DNA of 64,000 nucleotides from Robiginitomaculum sp. (GTDB lineage Bacteria; Pseudomonadota; Alphaproteobacteria; Caulobacterales; Maricaulaceae): the NCBI GenBank assembly GCA_002733805.1, contig NVXG01000006.1:1-64000 (forward strand). The letters are read 5' to 3'. Made by a program: the position numbers and the translations under genes. The stretch's first letter is position 1. The number at the start of each line of letters is the position of its first letter. The notes under the pieces are model-generated. The model did not search any database. It saw nothing but the letters and a program-made list of their open reading frames with translations, and was not told the origin of the DNA. Below, piece after piece: positions 1 to 8,501 of this stretch.

Positions 1-1560
1 GACCAAGATGTTGAAGATAATGACGCTGCTGACGACGAGGACAGCGCGGACGATAATTCAGGTCCGGGAAGCTCTGACGACATAGACACGGAAGATGACG
101 GTGCCGACGATGAAGATAGCGCAGATGACAACTCTGGTCCGGGAAATGCGGACGACGCGGATGCAGAAGATGATGGCGGGACCGAAGACGGAAGTGATGA
201 TAATTCCGGCTCGGAATCTGACGATGGAGAGGACAACGGAGACGATGATGGTGACAATTCTGGTTCAGGAAACTCTGACGACGGTGAAGACAACTCTGGC
301 AGCGGAAACACAGACAATACTGAAAGTTCCGAGAGCGGCGAAAACGCCGAATCTGGTGCAAATTCCGAACGAGAGCCAAGGTTAGAAGATGACAATCAAC
401 GCCGTCAGGAATCGCACAAAACGGGGGCGAGCGATGATGATCGCAACGATCTGGATTTCGCCGGGGATGATCGGGAACTAGAACCTGATTTTGATGACCT
501 AGGATATTCTTTTGTTTCAGAAGAATTTCTTGTGCTGGTTGATGGTGACCAGCTCAATTTGCAAAGCAGTTTCAATATTAGTATTCGCGCCCGCCATTCC
601 TTATCCGGATTGGACATGACCCTATTTAATATTCAGGCGAATGAAGATCAGGATATTGCAGAGTTGGCACTTGAAATCGATCAATTGTTTGGTGATTCTG
701 CGGTGGATGCCAATCATTTGTACGAGACAGAGGCGACGGGAACCTACCGAGAAGCGGATTGCACGCCGCGCGATTGTGCAGCCCGAACCGGCTGGCATTT
801 ATTGGGAAACGCAGACATGCGCATTGGTTTGATTGATACCAAGGTCGATCAGTCCCATCCCGCCTTGAAATTTGCCGAAATCACCCAACGGGATTTCGTT
901 CAGGGGAGGGGCAAACGCCCACTTTCCCATGGAACTGCCATTGCTTCCATTCTAGTGGGGCAACAATCGGGTCTATACACCGGCTTGGCACCAGACGGAC
1001 AATTGTTTGCTGCCAGTGTTTTTTCAAATTTGGATTCTTCTGGTGAAACAGCCAGCGTGGAAAGCTTGGTTCGGGCCTTAGACTGGATGGTGGAAAACAG
1101 AGTTTCTGTTATCAATCTCAGCATGGCTGGACCGCCTGACACTGTTTTGGAAAAGGCGATACTACGAACCATCGCAAATGGTATTCCTGTGATCGCCTCA
1201 GTTGGAAATGATGGCCCTGCAGCGGAACCAATGTTCCCGGCTGCCTATCCCTCTGTAATTGCCGTAACTGCTGTGGACGCAAATAATCGTGTGTACCGCA
1301 AAGCGGTGCGAGGTGCCCATCTCGATCTGGCGGCACCCGGCGTCCGAGTTTTGGCGGCAGAGCCTGGTGGTGCCTATGGCCCGGTGACAGGCACTTCAAT
1401 CGCCGCACCTTTTGTCACCGTGATCTATGGTGCTGGAAATACCGGCACTAAGCCGCCATCATCCTACCAGAAAACTGCCATAGATTTAGGAACGCCGGGT
1501 TTTGATACTGTATATGGTTACGGTTTGATTCATGTTGCCCAAACGCCGGGAGAAAAATAG
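1..1560 (+). CDS. S8 family subtilisin-like serine peptidase with acidic N-terminal region (5' partial)
   Basis: The reading frame is open from the first base of the window, so the gene starts upstream. The visible 519 residues begin with about 150 residues very rich in Asp, Glu, Ser, Gly and Asn, with recurring DDNSG and GNSDD-type units. A subtilase domain follows. The triad is visible: Asp at about residue 279 (GLIDT), His at about 310 (SHGTA) and Ser at about 466 (GTSIAAP); the oxyanion Asn is at about 403 (SVGNDGP). A CTPRDC pair before the catalytic Asp could form a disulfide. It is presumably exported, although the signal peptide lies outside the window. The acidic segment could be a propeptide, linker or ion-binding spacer; that is inference. 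A small secreted protein follows one base after the stop. The nearby ECF sigma/anti-sigma pair might regulate or be processed by such a protease, but nothing here proves it. Confidence 0.88.
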   Translation, partial: DQDVEDNDAADDEDSADDNSGPGSSDDIDTEDDGADDEDSADDNSGPGNADDADAEDDGGTEDGSDDNSGSESDDGEDNGDDDGDNSGSGNSDDGEDNSGSGNTDNTESSESGENAESGANSEREPRLEDDNQRRQESHKTGASDDDRNDLDFAGDDRELEPDFDDLGYSFVSEEFLVLVDGDQLNLQSSFNISIRARHSLSGLDMTLFNIQANEDQDIAELALEIDQLFGDSAVDANHLYETEATGTYREADCTPRDCAARTGWHLLGNADMRIGLIDTKVDQSHPALKFAEITQRDFVQGRGKRPLSHGTAIASILVGQQSGLYTGLAPDGQLFAASVFSNLDSSGETASVESLVRALDWMVENRVSVINLSMAGPPDTVLEKAILRTIANGIPVIASVGNDGPAAEPMFPAAYPSVIAVTAVDANNRVYRKAVRGAHLDLAAPGVRVLAAEPGGAYGPVTGTSIAAPFVTVIYGAGNTGTKPPSSYQKTAIDLGTPGFDTVYGYGLIHVAQTPGEK

Positions 1561-1561
1561 C

Positions 1562-2245
1562 ATGAAAACTGGCCATTTTTTGATGATCGCGATCATTTGC
1601 TCTGCATCATCTTCAGCGCATAGCGCCGAGCTGCTTGCGCAACCTGAATATCAAGAGGGTCAAACCTTCATTTTCAACAATGGCCGGGTCGAGCAGTATT
1701 CTGGCACCGATGGAAATTTGATCATTTGGAAACATCGTTCTGGTCGAAAATACTCCCGGGCACCCAGCTTTTTTGTACCTATTCTTCAATGGAAAACGTC
1801 GCGCTCTCGCGGTTCCAGAAAACTAAATGGCCATCCGGACAAATTATGGCCGTTGCGCGCCAACAAGAAAGTTCGGTTTTCAGTAGTGACTAATTCTGAA
1901 TTTCGAAAAAAAAACCAAAATTGGGAACAAGCCAGACGCCGACGATCAGTTCAATTTTGGACATGTCATACTCGCCCCATGGTCACGATCCAGGTTCCCG
2001 CCGGTCAATTCGAAACCCAGCCGGTCGAGTGCCAGAAGTTTTCAACTTCAAGCATGAAAGTATTGCAAAAGCAGGTTTGGTATTATTCGCCCGCAGTCGG
2101 CCATTACATTCGAAAAGATAATCAAAGCTATTTGTCCGGAAAACATAGCAGTATTTTGCTAGTTACCACCCTGACCGGTCGGGCGGCCAACCCCAAGCGC
2201 ATTCGGTCCATTTTGGACAAAATAAAGTCCGAGCCGACTGGCTAG
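1562..2245 (+). CDS. Small secreted protein of unknown function, co-transcribed with the subtilase
   Basis: The ATG at 1562 lies one base after the subtilase stop, so the two are almost certainly co-transcribed. In-frame codons upstream lie inside the subtilase gene and were not used. The 227-residue product starts with a Sec-type signal peptide (hydrophobic core MIAIICSASSS, likely cleavage after HSA). The mature part is basic, rich in Arg, Lys, Ser and Trp, and contains two Cys and a WYYSPAVGHYIRK segment. That segment resembles the end of small periplasmic proteins in which a Trp/Tyr-rich strand precedes a conserved Lys/Arg, but I do not recognise the family. Its position suggests a partner, substrate or inhibitor of the peptidase; this is inferred from context only. 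Confidence 0.7.
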   Translation: MKTGHFLMIAIICSASSSAHSAELLAQPEYQEGQTFIFNNGRVEQYSGTDGNLIIWKHRSGRKYSRAPSFFVPILQWKTSRSRGSRKLNGHPDKLWPLRANKKVRFSVVTNSEFRKKNQNWEQARRRRSVQFWTCHTRPMVTIQVPAGQFETQPVECQKFSTSSMKVLQKQVWYYSPAVGHYIRKDNQSYLSGKHSSILLVTTLTGRAANPKRIRSILDKIKSEPTG

Positions 2246-2260
2246 CAGGTTTTCGTGGGC

Positions 2261-3460
2261 CTAAAAATCATATTGCAGGCGAATGGTCACGCCCTCCACG
2301 TCCTCGCCGACAACGCCAGAGCGGCGTAATTTATTGAATTTTGAACCTAGACCCGAACCACTGTCACCCAATGTTGCATTGGCATTGAAATAGTTGATGC
2401 CAAGTCGAGTATGGTCTGTTGGGTACCAATCCACTCCCAGAATAATTGTATCAAGCCTTCCACCAGCTATGGTCGCATCATTTAAGTCCAACCCATCATA
2501 CCGGACGACAAAGGCCAGCGCGCCATCACCACCTTCATTGACCGGCTTGAAGACTTTCGGACGACTGAAACTGCCCTTGCTATATCGTTTTCTACCACCA
2601 AAAAAGATACCTGTTTCCAGATAATACCCGTCAAAAACGGGATTGGAAGCACAGGTAGAACAATCTGCTTTGGTCAGACTATACTCGCCAGCTGCCCACA
2701 TATTTTTGTAGATAAATGCTGATTCAAACCCCAGAACAAGGTCTTTCCCCCCCAAGCGACCCGTGCTGATGATCCGATTTGAGATATGGGAAAATGGCCG
2801 CTGTCGATACCGAATGTCCTTTTGACTTTGGCTTTGATTGCGGGTTCGAAACGAACCGCCTAAGTGAAATACTCGGTCTTTTGATTTGACGGGCGTCCAG
2901 GTTGCACGCGCCGCAATTGCGGTTCCACTGTCAAACGGAGCCTGCTCGAGATTGCCGCCAAATATGCCCGCAGAAAATGTATAATTGTCTCCCGAATTGA
3001 AGATCCCAAAGCCTAATCGGCGATTGATCTGCACGGCATCTGTAAACGCGGCTCGTTCAAAAACGGACGTGTATTTGGAAGAAGTCGATTCATCCAAAGA
3101 CATTGGTGTCTTGAATTGCCCGACGCGAAATTTGAAGCTTGAACCCTTGGGCTTCCAATCAATTGTTGCCCCAACCAGACCTACGTTACCGTCATCACCC
3201 AGCGAACCCGTCACCGCAAAACTGAATTGATCCCCGAGTTTTCCGGAAAGACCCAAGTAAAGTCGCCTTACTTCTAAATCCACAAGATCAAAATCCGCAT
3301 TTTGTGCATGAGCATTTGTATAATCCAGCATGGCGCGACCGCTCAACGCCAACGAAAGAAAACTCTCCGATGTAGATTCTGCGGCAAGGCTCGGCGCGGC
3401 AACAAGCCCGGCCAAGATCAAGGCCAAGCCGCCAGCGGCACTCATATTATTTTTGGTCAT
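2261..3460 (-). CDS. Phosphate-selective-type porin (Porin_O_P family)
   Basis: Outer-membrane beta-barrel of 399 residues. It has an N-terminal signal peptide (core GLALILAGLVAAPSLA), alternating amphipathic strands, an EVRRLYLGLSGKLG segment and a GQFKTPMSLDE motif typical of the OprP/OprO-like Porin_O_P family, and it ends in YDF, the usual C-terminal aromatic signal for barrel insertion. The ATG at 3460 is preceded by CGGGAAA at a suitable distance; a TTG 24 bases upstream has no ribosome site. Members of this family pass phosphate, polyphosphate or other anions. The presence of two PiT transporters in this window fits phosphate, but the substrate is not shown by the sequence. It lies downstream of the sigma/anti-sigma pair on the same strand, 115 bases from the anti-sigma stop, and may belong to its regulon. 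Confidence 0.85.
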   Translation of the reverse strand: MTKNNMSAAGGLALILAGLVAAPSLAAESTSESFLSLALSGRAMLDYTNAHAQNADFDLVDLEVRRLYLGLSGKLGDQFSFAVTGSLGDDGNVGLVGATIDWKPKGSSFKFRVGQFKTPMSLDESTSSKYTSVFERAAFTDAVQINRRLGFGIFNSGDNYTFSAGIFGGNLEQAPFDSGTAIAARATWTPVKSKDRVFHLGGSFRTRNQSQSQKDIRYRQRPFSHISNRIISTGRLGGKDLVLGFESAFIYKNMWAAGEYSLTKADCSTCASNPVFDGYYLETGIFFGGRKRYSKGSFSRPKVFKPVNEGGDGALAFVVRYDGLDLNDATIAGGRLDTIILGVDWYPTDHTRLGINYFNANATLGDSGSGLGSKFNKLRRSGVVGEDVEGVTIRLQYDF

Positions 3461-3575
3461 TTTTAGTTTTCCCGAGCTTAACAATACTTTTCCGGTAATT
3501 TTGCTGTGGTCTGGCTGGACATCAGTTTATCTGTGAGGTTTTTTCCAAAATAAAAAAATATCCAGCTGTGTTTAC

Positions 3576-4340
3576 CTATTGGCTCCAGCCGTTTTGCATC
3601 AATTCAACCTCCCGTTCCAATCCAAAGGGGATATCCGAAATGGAGTCCGATATGAACTGATCCACCGCCTGGTCTGTGTTACCGGAGGCCGTTCTCATGC
3701 CGGAACTGGCTTGCAGACGGGTTTGGTTTTGAATTTGAATATCCCAATTCTGACCGCTGCGGCAGGCAATTCCATGAAGGCCCGCTTTGGGTCCCTTCAC
3801 TTCGAATTCCCGGCAATAAGTCCCATCGTTTGTTTGGTAACTCAGCACGGGGCGCGCCTGAACCGATCCATCTGCGACCAAAGATACTTGGTGAGCGCTT
3901 GGCGTGTGTTCCAGCACATCAAACAAGGGATTACCTGGCGCGATTGTCCCCGACACTTGGGCCATAAGGGTCCCTCCTAGCTCAATGCCGGGCGACCAGT
4001 TGTGACCAATACCTACACCCAAAACAAGAGCAATGGAGGCGGCGATTGGCAATTGCCATTTGGAGAATTGGAGATGTACTTTTTGCGGAAACAGCGGGAC
4101 CACATCGCCAGAATCTGTCGGTTGTTTGGCATCACTCAACAAGGCCAGAACATGCTCTGGAACCGGTTCTTCCAATATGGGATTAAATGTAGCCTTCAAC
4201 ACTGCATTGGTGTGTTCAAGCGCGGCCAACCGTTCGGCCAGATCTGGGTCGCTTGCCAAAGCAGTCTCCAGTTTCTGGCGCTCCTTTTTGTCCAGTTCGC
4301 CATCGAGATATGCAGATAATTGTTCGTCCGGGTGTCTCAT
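3576..4340 (-). CDS. Transmembrane anti-sigma factor
   Basis: The product has 254 residues. The N-terminal cytoplasmic part (about 1-95) begins HPDEQLSAYLDGEL, a typical anti-sigma opening followed by an acidic helical segment; no zinc-binding HxxxCxxC is visible. One membrane helix lies at about 96-111 (LPIAASIALVLGVGIG), and about 140 periplasmic residues containing two Cys follow. The ATG at 4340 lies four bases after the sigma stop and matches the family start, so the in-frame codons further upstream were rejected. It should hold the adjacent ECF sigma at the membrane until an envelope signal releases it. The signal is unknown. Confidence 0.86.
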   Translation of the reverse strand: MRHPDEQLSAYLDGELDKKERQKLETALASDPDLAERLAALEHTNAVLKATFNPILEEPVPEHVLALLSDAKQPTDSGDVVPLFPQKVHLQFSKWQLPIAASIALVLGVGIGHNWSPGIELGGTLMAQVSGTIAPGNPLFDVLEHTPSAHQVSLVADGSVQARPVLSYQTNDGTYCREFEVKGPKAGLHGIACRSGQNWDIQIQNQTRLQASSGMRTASGNTDQAVDQFISDSISDIPFGLEREVELMQNGWSQ

Positions 4341-4344
4341 TGCG

Positions 4345-4881
4345 TTAAGCCCTAAATGCATCTTTGGTGGAAAATGGTGTCGAATCTGGATCCGGCGCAA
4401 ACCGGGCCGCCAAGTTTTTTCGCGCGCGCGCCAAGCGGCTCATCACCGTGCCAATCGGCGTACCCAAAACACTTGCGGCATCTTTATAAGACAGTCCCTC
4501 AATGGCGACCAATGACAGTACCAAACGTTGTTCATCGGGAAGTTCAGTCATGGCCATTTGCACTTTCGCTAGTTTCAACCGGTTCATGATCTTGTCCTCT
4601 GAATTGGCAGTGTCATGTATGGTTATGTCCTGATTGTCTGCCGCACGGGACCGAACCTGACGGGCCCGAATCTCATCAATCCAGATATTCTTACAAATAC
4701 GAAACATCCATTTTTTCATGTCGACACCTTCAGGCGTTGCTCTGGTTAGTACGCGTTCCACAGTGGTCTGCAACAGATCATCACCGTCCGCTTCGTTTCG
4801 GGACAATGAAATAGCAAAGCGCCGAACATGCGGTAATGCTGCAAGCATTTGTTGACGCAAATCACCTTGGTCACGTTCCAT
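4345..4881 (-). CDS. ECF-type RNA polymerase sigma factor
   Basis: The 178-residue protein has the two-domain ECF layout. Region 2 (about 11-76) carries the ADGDDLLQTTVERVL and MFRICKNIWIDEIR motifs. Region 4 (about 105-160) contains LPDEQRLVLSLVAIEGLSYKDAA and a helix-turn-helix ending GTVMSRLARARKNL. The region between the domains is short, as expected for ECF factors. The gene directly precedes its anti-sigma gene, four bases apart. A possible self-regulated promoter, GGGAAT-N16-CGTC, lies just upstream (4898-4923). Its targets probably include the downstream porin; this is inference from strand and order. Confidence 0.92.
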   Translation of the reverse strand: MERDQGDLRQQMLAALPHVRRFAISLSRNEADGDDLLQTTVERVLTRATPEGVDMKKWMFRICKNIWIDEIRARQVRSRAADNQDITIHDTANSEDKIMNRLKLAKVQMAMTELPDEQRLVLSLVAIEGLSYKDAASVLGTPIGTVMSRLARARKNLAARFAPDPDSTPFSTKDAFRA

Positions 4882-4897
4882 TGTGTTTCATCCCATT

Positions 4898-4923
4898 GAC
4901 GGTTCAAGTCGGAGTTTATTCCC
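4898..4923 (-). promoter_or_regulatory. Candidate ECF-sigma autoregulatory promoter
   Basis: Reading the minus strand, GGGAAT(AA) is followed after 16 bases by CGTC, and the CGTC lies 17 bases before the sigma ATG at 4881. ECF promoters often have a GGAA-type -35 and a CGT-type -10 with 16-17 bases between them, and ECF genes often control themselves. This is pattern recognition only; the leader would be about ten bases long. Confidence 0.45.
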
Positions 4924-5056
4924 GATGCATCAAACAAAACAATCCATTAGCCTAGAAGGGGCAATCGATAATTTTTTATCAATCATGATGGCATAGAATT
5001 ACGAATTTGTGGAGAAGGTTCTCGATGAAACATTATTGTTAAAACCGGGGCGAGCG

Positions 5057-6145
5057 CTAATTGGACGTACCAACCTGCTTCGCCCAGCCAGACGAAAAAC
5101 GTAAATGGTCATACGGGACAAACAGATAATGGCCGCCCCGTTTTTTGCGCCGATTACCGTCATCAAATACAATCAGAATTCCGTCTGCCCCGGCGAACGA
5201 GATCGGAGTTACGCCTTCCGCAAAGTCCAGATCGATGTTTGAACCAAACCGGATGCGTTGCACAGTAACTTCACCATCCCAGAGCCAAAGTTTAAATGAC
5301 TTATCTTTTTTGTCTTCCCGGCGGCTTAAGATCAGATACCCGCCCAATGTGGCATCATAGGCCATCGCCCGAATGCCGCCGCCATCCAAATCGAGCCGAA
5401 CGAGTTGTTCTGCAAACTCGATTTTTTCACCCTTCTCAAATACTGGACCCGGGTTTTTTAAGACCACAATGATAGCCTTTTCCCCCTTCAATGGGGCCCG
5501 CAACCCGATCAGCAGGGAATGGTCAACTCGATGGTAGCTTAACGCTTCGATATTGAGATCGGCCTTTTTCCCGGAAATGCGTTTACGCAGCGTGCCAAAT
5601 TTTTCCAAAATTTGTTTTTTCAACCCATGAATGACGGCAGAGTTACTCATTTTCGAGTCATTCAATTCAAAGCGCACCAGTTTTTTGCGTGATGCAGGAA
5701 GCCGGTATTTGGCATTTTTGGAATGGGAGGTAATGGCATAAAATGAGCCATGATCGTTCGTTGCAATTCCTTCAAGGTCTTCCAATGGACCCACCAGAAA
5801 AGGGTTGTTCGATGTAATCGGTGTCCTGAAAAATCCTGACGGGGACCGTGGTTCCAAAAGGCTCAAAGCGCGACTTGTCTCATCTTCAATCACTAAAAAC
5901 TTGCCGTTGCCAATTGCCCGGATGCCGGATGGCTCGTAAATTTGCCCAAATTCGTAAATCGAAAGGCGTTCTAGAGATGTGGGTTGATCTGCTGACGCGG
6001 CTTGTTTTGGCGCAATGTCTGATGGTGCTGAAACTTGGGTTACTTGGACATCCTGTGCTTCGCACGAACCCAGACCGAACAGGCCAATTAGGCCGAACAA
6101 ACCGATCCAAAACCGCCCAAGCCGCAGCGGATGAAAGTTATTCAT
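5057..6145 (-). CDS. DUF3616 lipoprotein
   Basis: The 362-residue protein starts with a lipoprotein signal (hydrophobic LIGLFGLIGLFGL, lipobox LGSC), so it should be anchored by its Cys at about residue 28. The remainder matches the DUF3616 pattern: EDLEGIA followed by an ITSHSKN segment, an arginine/lysine-rich KKLVRFEL stretch, LNIEALSYH, then LLIGLRAPL, and IRAMAYD near the end. Such proteins are predicted beta-propellers; no reaction is established for the family, and I assign none. It begins 11 bases after the stop of the Pycsar-effector-type protein and is the last gene of the pit operon. Confidence 0.75.
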   Translation of the reverse strand: MNNFHPLRLGRFWIGLFGLIGLFGLGSCEAQDVQVTQVSAPSDIAPKQAASADQPTSLERLSIYEFGQIYEPSGIRAIGNGKFLVIEDETSRALSLLEPRSPSGFFRTPITSNNPFLVGPLEDLEGIATNDHGSFYAITSHSKNAKYRLPASRKKLVRFELNDSKMSNSAVIHGLKKQILEKFGTLRKRISGKKADLNIEALSYHRVDHSLLIGLRAPLKGEKAIIVVLKNPGPVFEKGEKIEFAEQLVRLDLDGGGIRAMAYDATLGGYLILSRREDKKDKSFKLWLWDGEVTVQRIRFGSNIDLDFAEGVTPISFAGADGILIVFDDGNRRKKRGGHYLFVPYDHLRFSSGWAKQVGTSN

Positions 6146-6156
6146 GGTGGAAGAAC

Positions 6157-6861
6157 CTATTTCAAAAACGCATCATACCCAATGACCAAAAGTAACAAAG
6201 TTACGCTTATGGTCAGGCCAATCATAAAGGAGTTGTAGGATACGTATAATTTGGTGAATTTTTTATTGGCGATAGTTCCCAAATTATAAATGTGCGAGAT
6301 CATGCTTCGGTACACCCGTTCTTGATCCTCCAGCATGCCCCACATGGCAGAATCAAACTCTTGCGAATTGAGTTTGGTGAACTGCCCAAACACCAGCATA
6401 TCAGCTGTGTCATTGGTGAAATCTTCCAGACTCCTTGGTCGGTTATCGATCTCGGGACGTGCGGCCAGCACGGCAAAAATGATAGCTACGGTAGAAGTCA
6501 AGAGCAGTGAGGCCACCGGAATGAGCAAAAGCGGCTCCGCTCCTAGTAAAAACCCGCCGGATAGCAAGATAATGGAAATCAGCAGGCCGTTTAGAGAAAT
6601 CATGATATTGGCCTTGGTCGCGGCCAACGCAATCATGTCCAGCTGCGCCCGGTAGGAGCTGCGAAACATGGATTCGACTCCCCTGGAACTTCCGACTTTC
6701 CCAAGTCGTTCAATCGCTGCTTCCGACTTGGCCAACTTGGCCCTTTTCAGGGCGATGCCTAATTTGTCTTTCAGGACCTTGATTTCATCACGGTTTCGCC
6801 CTGAGTTTTCGATCAATTTGATGGAGCTTTTCGATTCGGTTTTTTTTACTGATTTAGCCAT
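6157..6861 (-). CDS. Pycsar effector-type transmembrane protein (PycTM/DUF5706-like)
   Basis: The product has 234 residues. A charged N-terminal helical segment (about 1-60, Lys/Arg/Glu-rich) precedes the family signature MFRSSYRAQLD..A..KANIMISLNG at about 65-92. Two membrane helices (about 87-104 and 111-133) end in AVLAARPE; a soluble stretch with MLEDQERVYRSMISHIYNLG follows, and a final helix lies at about 211-229. In Pycsar anti-phage systems, proteins with this layout sense cyclic UMP or CMP and damage the inner membrane. No pyrimidine cyclase gene is next to it, so a defence role is not shown. The ATG at 6861 has GAGG six bases upstream; the earlier ATG at 6882 would place that ribosome site inside the gene. 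It sits between pit and a DUF3616 gene, an unusual setting. Confidence 0.78.
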   Translation of the reverse strand: MAKSVKKTESKSSIKLIENSGRNRDEIKVLKDKLGIALKRAKLAKSEAAIERLGKVGSSRGVESMFRSSYRAQLDMIALAATKANIMISLNGLLISIILLSGGFLLGAEPLLLIPVASLLLTSTVAIIFAVLAARPEIDNRPRSLEDFTNDTADMLVFGQFTKLNSQEFDSAMWGMLEDQERVYRSMISHIYNLGTIANKKFTKLYVSYNSFMIGLTISVTLLLLVIGYDAFLK

Positions 6862-6903
6862 AACGTGCCTCGTACAATTCATTAGTGTGGAAATCAGGTT
6901 TAC

Positions 6904-8367
6904 CTAAAGTGTGGTAACCAGAAGAATGCCTCGAAATATCACCGCCGAGATCAGAGCGGCTGCAGGTACAGTGATCAACCAAGCACTGGCGATGGTTAGC
7001 AACTCTCTGCGGCGCACCAGTTTCCGGTCTTTGCGATTGGTAATTTTTGTGTCCGTGCGGATGCGGCGATTAATCACAAATTCCCGATAAAACCCAATAC
7101 CGAAAATGGCACCGATTGCGATATGCGTGGAACTGACCGGTAACCCTAAGGCGCTGGCCGCGATCACCGTGATCGCGGCGGACAAGCAGACACAAAAAGC
7201 TCGAGACTGATCCAGAGCCGTCAGATGCTTGCCCACTTTTTTGATCATTTTGCTGCCAAACAGCGCCAAACCAATGACAATCCCAATTGCCCCGATGGAC
7301 ATGACCCAAAGCGGTATGGCTGCTTTGGTTGTAATTACGTCAGCTTGCAGTGCGCTGACCACTGCCGAGAGCGGGCCGATGGCATTGGCCACATCATTGG
7401 CCCCATGGGCAAAAGACAATAATGCTGTGGCGAAGATCAACGGAATAGTGAACAGTGCATTCACTCCGCGCCGGTGATTTTCCATGCGAATTGAAGTATT
7501 TCTGATGATCGGTCGGGTCACTAGACTGACGACCACAAATCCCACCATCCCGATGGATAACACGCTAATCATTTCGAGATGGACTATTTTTTTTAGGCCT
7601 TTTATCGCCAAATACATTGAAAATGCAGCGGCCATGATGCCGAGTAAAATCGGAACCCATCGTCGGGACGCCGCCATCAGATCATTCCGTGAAAATATCA
7701 CCCGCTCCAGCAGACCAAGAAACAACGCGGCAATAACCCCGCCCAGTAACGGCGAAATAACCCAGCTAGCGGCAATTTTGCTCATTACCCCCCATTGTAC
7801 GGCCTCTAAACCAACGGCAGCTATGCCACTGCCCATGACCGCTCCAACGATGGAGTGGGTTGTGGAGACCGGCGCACCCAGCCAAGTGGCTAGGTTGAGC
7901 CATAACGCGCCAGCAAACAGGGCTGCCATCATGATATAAACAAAGATGCGGACATCTTCGATCATGGAAACATCAATGATGCTTTTTGAAATGGTTGAAA
8001 CAACAGAACCACCGGCAATCAACGCACCTGACGCTTCAAACAAGGCCGCAATGACAATGGCACTGAACAACGTCAAGGCACCAGATCCATAGGCCGGTGA
8101 TACGTTATTGGCCACGTCATTTGCTCCGATATTCAACGCCATATAGGCGCCGGCCATCGCGGCCAACGTGACAAACAGCGCGGACGAATCGGAGCTGGCA
8201 AACAAGCTGGCCAGGATTCCACAACCGACCACAAATATTGCAGAGAATGCTAAGAATCTCCCGTTGTTATTTTGATTTGAGAAATAGCGTATTTCGGAAG
8301 GTATTTTCCCGGAATTTTCTATTCTAGCTGCCGACGCCCTCATGGTTTCCAGTGTAATATTGGACAA
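6904..8367 (-). CDS. pit: PiT family inorganic phosphate transporter (first copy)
   Basis: The 487-residue protein has about ten to twelve membrane helices and the two PHO4 signatures: GANDVANNVSPAYGSGALT near the N-terminus and FAHGANDVANAIGPLSAV in the second half. Each is followed by an SSTH/STTH-type motif (APVSTTHSIVG and LPVSSTHIAIG). It should import phosphate, usually as a metal-phosphate complex, driven by a proton or sodium gradient. The TTG start at 8367 is favoured because GGGGAGG lies seven bases before it; the ATG at 8343 has no such site. It heads an operon with the PycTM-like and DUF3616 genes, with 42 bases to the next start. A second PiT copy lies at 51975. Confidence 0.93.
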   Translation of the reverse strand: MSNITLETMRASAARIENSGKIPSEIRYFSNQNNNGRFLAFSAIFVVGCGILASLFASSDSSALFVTLAAMAGAYMALNIGANDVANNVSPAYGSGALTLFSAIVIAALFEASGALIAGGSVVSTISKSIIDVSMIEDVRIFVYIMMAALFAGALWLNLATWLGAPVSTTHSIVGAVMGSGIAAVGLEAVQWGVMSKIAASWVISPLLGGVIAALFLGLLERVIFSRNDLMAASRRWVPILLGIMAAAFSMYLAIKGLKKIVHLEMISVLSIGMVGFVVVSLVTRPIIRNTSIRMENHRRGVNALFTIPLIFATALLSFAHGANDVANAIGPLSAVVSALQADVITTKAAIPLWVMSIGAIGIVIGLALFGSKMIKKVGKHLTALDQSRAFCVCLSAAITVIAASALGLPVSSTHIAIGAIFGIGFYREFVINRRIRTDTKITNRKDRKLVRRRELLTIASAWLITVPAAALISAVIFRGILLVTTL

Positions 8368-8501
8368 TTCCTTGCCTCCCCTTGGTTTCAGGATTCAAGG
8401 GTTGACGATTTGGAGCGCGATCTTATTCCATTTGCATGCAAAAAAATATGGATCAGCATGCTGTATTTATAAAAAGGATGGACGGTGCGTGGTGCAGTGG
8501 T

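Noticed and set aside
95..385. 96-codon Met/Thr-rich ORF at the left edge
   Set aside because: It is an out-of-frame reading of the acidic repeat region of the subtilase; its composition (Met, Thr, Val) reflects frame-shifted GAT/GAC codons.
6157..8367. A complete Pycsar anti-phage system
   Set aside because: Only the effector-type protein is present. No nucleotide cyclase gene is adjacent or elsewhere in the window, so calling it a defence system is not supported.
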